64,000 nt of DNA, from contig NBIV01000136.1 in assembly GCA_003194525.1 (NCBI GenBank), positions 141,259-205,258 on the forward strand, written 5' to 3'. Positions 60,435 to 64,000 of the stretch are shown here, piece by piece (position 1 is the first letter of the stretch; every line of letters begins with the position of its first letter). The stretch comes from Gracilariopsis chorda. Its lineage: Eukaryota; Rhodophyta; Florideophyceae; Gracilariales; Gracilariaceae. Below the pieces are notes generated by a model that had not been told where the DNA came from, did not search any database, and was given only the letters and a program-made list of their open reading frames with translations. The position numbers and the translations under genes are program-made.

Positions 60435-63400
60435 ATACTCTATTATATTGGCATACATATCATTGTAGTAATTTGTTTAGTTCATTATGCCACCACTTAA
60501 CGGAAATTTTACTACCAATGTTAGGTATGCAAATCAGCAACAACGACAATTTATCAAAAAAATTCAGGAAAACAATACCCAAGCTCAAGTAATCGAACTT
60601 CTGAGAACTGAATACCTTCCAGATAAGCTACTCACTTTTACACTTTTAAGTAATGGATTGCTTATGCGTAAGTTTGCAAAGTTCTTAGAAGATCATGGAA
60701 TTAGTCTCGCAGAACATGAAAGCGGTCACCTCTGAAAAAGAATTGCCAAAACAATTTTTGAGGAGTCTCATTTAGAAGATGCTTTCACTGCTATAGATTT
60801 ATTCGAGCAAACGCCGGCACCTGCTCCGCCTACGCGACAACAACCACAGAGATTTGCAGACGTCGAAGAAGAAACTGAGGTTGAGCAACAACGGGAGCTC
60901 CCACCTCCGAAACGCGTGAATGAGTGAAATCGCCAACGCCAGCCATGGCGTCCTCAAAACGTTAAAATTGAGCCAAAAACGAACTTTGGAGACAATCGAG
61001 ACAGGACTGCTCACTATATCGCGTCTCGTTTCAAATATGAATCTTCTAAATTCTCAGGAGCCTTTGTGAATGTTGGGAGAAATTTCTGAGCGACTATAAG
61101 TATGCTGCCCTAGATTACAATCTATCCAATCATCAACCACTCCAATACTTACACCCACCTTTTGCGTGGAAACGTGGAGCGTTTCTACGTACAAAACGTT
61201 GATGGCAGAGTGCGAAGTTTCAGGGAAGTTTCAGTAATAATGGAGAAATAGTATAATTCTCTTTCCCTTCAGAACTGCATTTCTGCCTACTTACATAAGT
61301 TACGAATCCAAAAACTTGTTTCAAAGAGCTCTTCATTAAGCGACGCTTTGGAGAAACTCCACGAAGAAATTTCGAAGTTGTCCCCACAAGGCCCTATGCA
61401 CTGCCGATCCGAGCGCAACATAATCGAATATTTACATAATGCTGTAATTGGTAATTCCTGGGCGCGAGATGCCTGCAGCAGAGCCAATGCGGGACTGATT
61501 AGTTATCATGAACTTTACGGTCAGTTGGAAGCCGCAATTCAACTCGATCAAGAAGAGAAAATCGGTCGCATGCGAGATCAAAAGAGTCTTCAGTTGAACT
61601 CACTTTCCACCGCGATTTTCAGAACTCTGACACGAGTGAAACGTTCTATGCTGGCCAATCCCGATACGTACGTCACTCGCATTCCACAAACCGGACAAAG
61701 TTTCGTCAATCCAAAAGCAGACGAAATGTTACCTGTTGGAATTGTGGTAAATTCGGACATGTTGTTGCCGAATGCAGGCAACGCAAGGACCTCACCAACA
61801 ATGCCGCCAACCGTGTGCAATATTTGCAACGCAACGGCTACAAGGATCAGAACAAGGCTTTGAAACGTTTCCTGTATGAAATCTGCCAACAGCTCGAAGA
61901 GTCCAGTGATTCCGATGAATTCGAAAGCGCGGAAACATTCTTTGCTTGCAACGGCGAGGCAGATATTAATGCAGACAACGAAAACTCTGATCCTTCCGAA
62001 CAATTCTTTGCGTAAATTTGGAACGCAGAGTAGCAAACCTTCCCTCTCGAATTGCCTTGAGGATTTTTAACTGGGAGTAGTAACCATTTCAGCCGTAGTG
62101 CTCCTCCCAAGCAGCAGAACAAGAAAGGACCAGACAAGTCCTCCAATGGCTCACCTCGAATCATTCGTTTTTGTACACGAAAGCAAGCAAGATACAGTTC
62201 ACGAACACCTCGTTGGAATCTTGTTGATATTCAAAACGTGAAGACAAGCTCATTCGAGAGAAACCGACGCAAATTTCAAGGCGCATGTCTGGATTCTGGC
62301 GCACAACAATCTGTAGTAGGAAAACAACAAGCCCAAGCGTACTGTAAACTTGGAGGCATTCCATTTAAGCTGAATCACTCCAACAAAGCTTTTAAATTTT
62401 GAGATGGCATATACTTCAGCCGTGGAACCATGCAAGTACGCATTCCAATCCCTGGCAACACTTTCCTTCCACTTGAGATTGAGGTCGTTGACCCCCTGTA
62501 CCTCTTCTTATTGGACTCGATGTCCTGGACGTACACGCTCTTGTACCTGACAACGTGGAAAACATGTTACTCAACAAGAAGTTCAACTGGTCGATACCAA
62601 TCACGCGGAAATTCGGACATATGTACTTAGAATTGGACTTCTCTGAGATTCTTTACACAAAAAGTGAACTCCGAAAAATGCATATGCACTTCTACCATCC
62701 AAGCGCAAACAAGCTTTTCAACTTGATCTCCCGAGGAAAGCCAGAACATGCCACGGTTGAGACCAGGAAACTCATTGAGCATATCTCAAAATCATGTGCC
62801 ACGTGCCAACGTTTTACACCCCGGCCACAGTCCTTCCAAGTATCCATTCCAGGCAGAATAATATTCAACAGTGAAATTGCTTTGGATCTTATGTTTTGAA
62901 CAAAATGCCAGTTCTACACGTTGTCGACACATAAACGCACTTCAGCTCTGCAGTTTTCCTCAAGAGTCAGACCACTGAAGCAATCTGGTACGCATTTCTC
63001 GGTTGTTGGGCCACATTATACACCGGCTATCCAGACAAGATGAGACTGGATAAAGCCAGACAATTCACATCCGCTCGATGGAAAGAACTGACAAGCATGG
63101 CTGGAATCACCTAACAGTTCTCAGGCGTTGAAAGTCATAATTCCCTTGGAACCGGTGAACGGTACCATGGACCCTTACGTCGTATCTACCAAAAGATTCG
63201 ATATAGCGAGCCAGATGTCCCCATCGCCTTAGCCCTTCGACTTGCTGTCAAGGCTATGAACGATACAATGAATCCCGAAGGACTTGTCCTTCACTACTCG
63301 TATTTGGAGTTCTTCCTCGCTTTCCACCGTTTAGCACAGAACTTCCAATCATGAGAAGTGAATGAGAGCTCTTCAAATCGCGCGCACTGAGATGGAAACC

Positions 63401-64000
63401 ATCACTTCGGAACTTCGTTTGCGCCGTGCCATCGTCGCTCGCATGCCATCTGCCGCATCAACAAGCTTGAAAGTTGGACAAGAAGTTCTAGTTTATCGCG
63501 AAGATTTGAAGCCAATAAAATGGACTGGACCCTATAAAATTATAAGAATTGATAACAAACAAGTCTTTATCAATCGCAATGGTGTAACAGTCCAACATTC
63601 TATTGCGCAGGTCAAACCTTTTCATCGTGACGAACTAATGGACAACCTTCATAGTTGTCTCGAACCAATACTTCCTGGTGATTTTGAACTTTATGATGTT
63701 CAAATCACTGAAGTGTTAGGTCCTTCCGATCACCGTCGGAACCTACCAGCATTCAGTGAAGCTAAACGAAAAGAGCTGGCAGGATTAATATCACGCGGAA
63801 CGTGGAAAGTCATTAGACAAGACGAAGTGTCAGAAGACGCCAATATCCTCACTGGCTGCTTTGTGCTCGCCATCAAAAATCCTGAGACTGATGAAGAGAT
63901 ATTTAAAGCCAGATTTGTCGCCCAAGGGCACAAAGATCCAGAAAAAGCTTTTCTAGTGCACAATTTGCCTAATCTAAGACAATATTCAACCCGAATTCTC
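60435..64000 (+). mobile_element. copia-2 unit c, cut by the window edge
   Basis: Third unit of the array. Gag opens at 60487, has the same TGA stops as unit b (60733-60735 and 60925-60927), and a CCHC knuckle at 61734-61775. Protease (LDSGAQQSVVG near 62290), the integrase zinc module (62690-62815), integrase C-terminus (63480-63545) and the start of RT (to 64000) follow. At 63941-63946 unit c reads CCAGAA, where unit b has CCATAA. RT beyond 64000 is not visible. Confidence 0.85.
60487..64000 (+). pseudogene. copia-2c gag-PR-IN-RT remnants
   Basis: Near copy of unit b with small indels. The integrase is split at about 62897 (a lost base gives an early TGA), and protease-integrase frames shift near 62495. 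The segment 62555-62899 is a clean stretch covering the protease end and the integrase zinc module. The RT start (63555-64000) is open: HSIAQVKPFHRDELMDNLH..., then GTWKVIRQDE and ARFVAQGHKDPEKAF. Confidence 0.8.

Overview
This 64 kb window is eukaryotic and almost entirely transposable-element DNA. One apparently intact host gene is visible at the left edge: an intronless, secreted animal-type haem peroxidase at 175-1944 (minus). My best guess for the source is a multicellular red alga of the Chondrus type. The reasons are the animal-type haem peroxidase, the lack of introns in it, and intergenic space packed with Ty1/copia, Ty3/gypsy and Helitron elements. This is inference from general knowledge; no taxonomic marker such as rRNA is present.

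Layout. (1) 175-4116: the peroxidase, its TATA box, and a noncoding stretch with a striking 20-bp-arm hairpin and CAG-bearing duplications. (2) 4117-26440: three decayed Helitrons, all coding on the minus strand (about 4117-11340, 13470-19330 and 20405-26440). Each carries Rep and Pif1-like helicase remnants, a GC-rich 3' hairpin end and different lesions in the catalytic motifs. Two are interrupted by solo LTRs (5678-6566 and 15118-15949), each with a perfect 5-bp target duplication. (3) 27880-33943: a Ty1/copia element on the minus strand with two 322-bp LTRs and a full-length RT/RNase H reading frame. (4) About 35150-39428: a decayed Ty3/gypsy element with a dead RT active site. (5) 39429-50682: an 11.25-kb Ty3/gypsy chromovirus whose LTRs belong to the same family as the solo LTRs. 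Its integrase has an intact D,D35E triad, and a distant C-terminal chromodomain follows. An additional reading frame lies on the OPPOSITE strand between the chromodomain and the 3' LTR. (6) 50683-64000: a head-to-tail array of a second Ty1/copia family (period about 6.0 kb; three partial or complete units). The LTR or leader of each unit appears to contain a small spliced gene for a two-zinc-finger protein, followed at once by AATAAA.

Relationships. The chromovirus family is the parent of the solo LTRs, so it has been active more than once and has been trimmed by LTR-LTR recombination. The chromovirus is now flanked by gypsy-1 on the left and by the truncated copia array on the right, with no matching target duplication. 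This junction is either rearranged or an assembly join. Shared stop codons in copia units b and c mean that the array duplicated after the element was already inactive.

Most interesting leads: the spliced zinc-finger ORF of the copia LTR/leader, the antisense ORF of the chromovirus, a compensated 10-bp hairpin kept in four LTR copies, and a dense ladder of short perfect hairpins through the chromovirus and the gypsy-1 leader.
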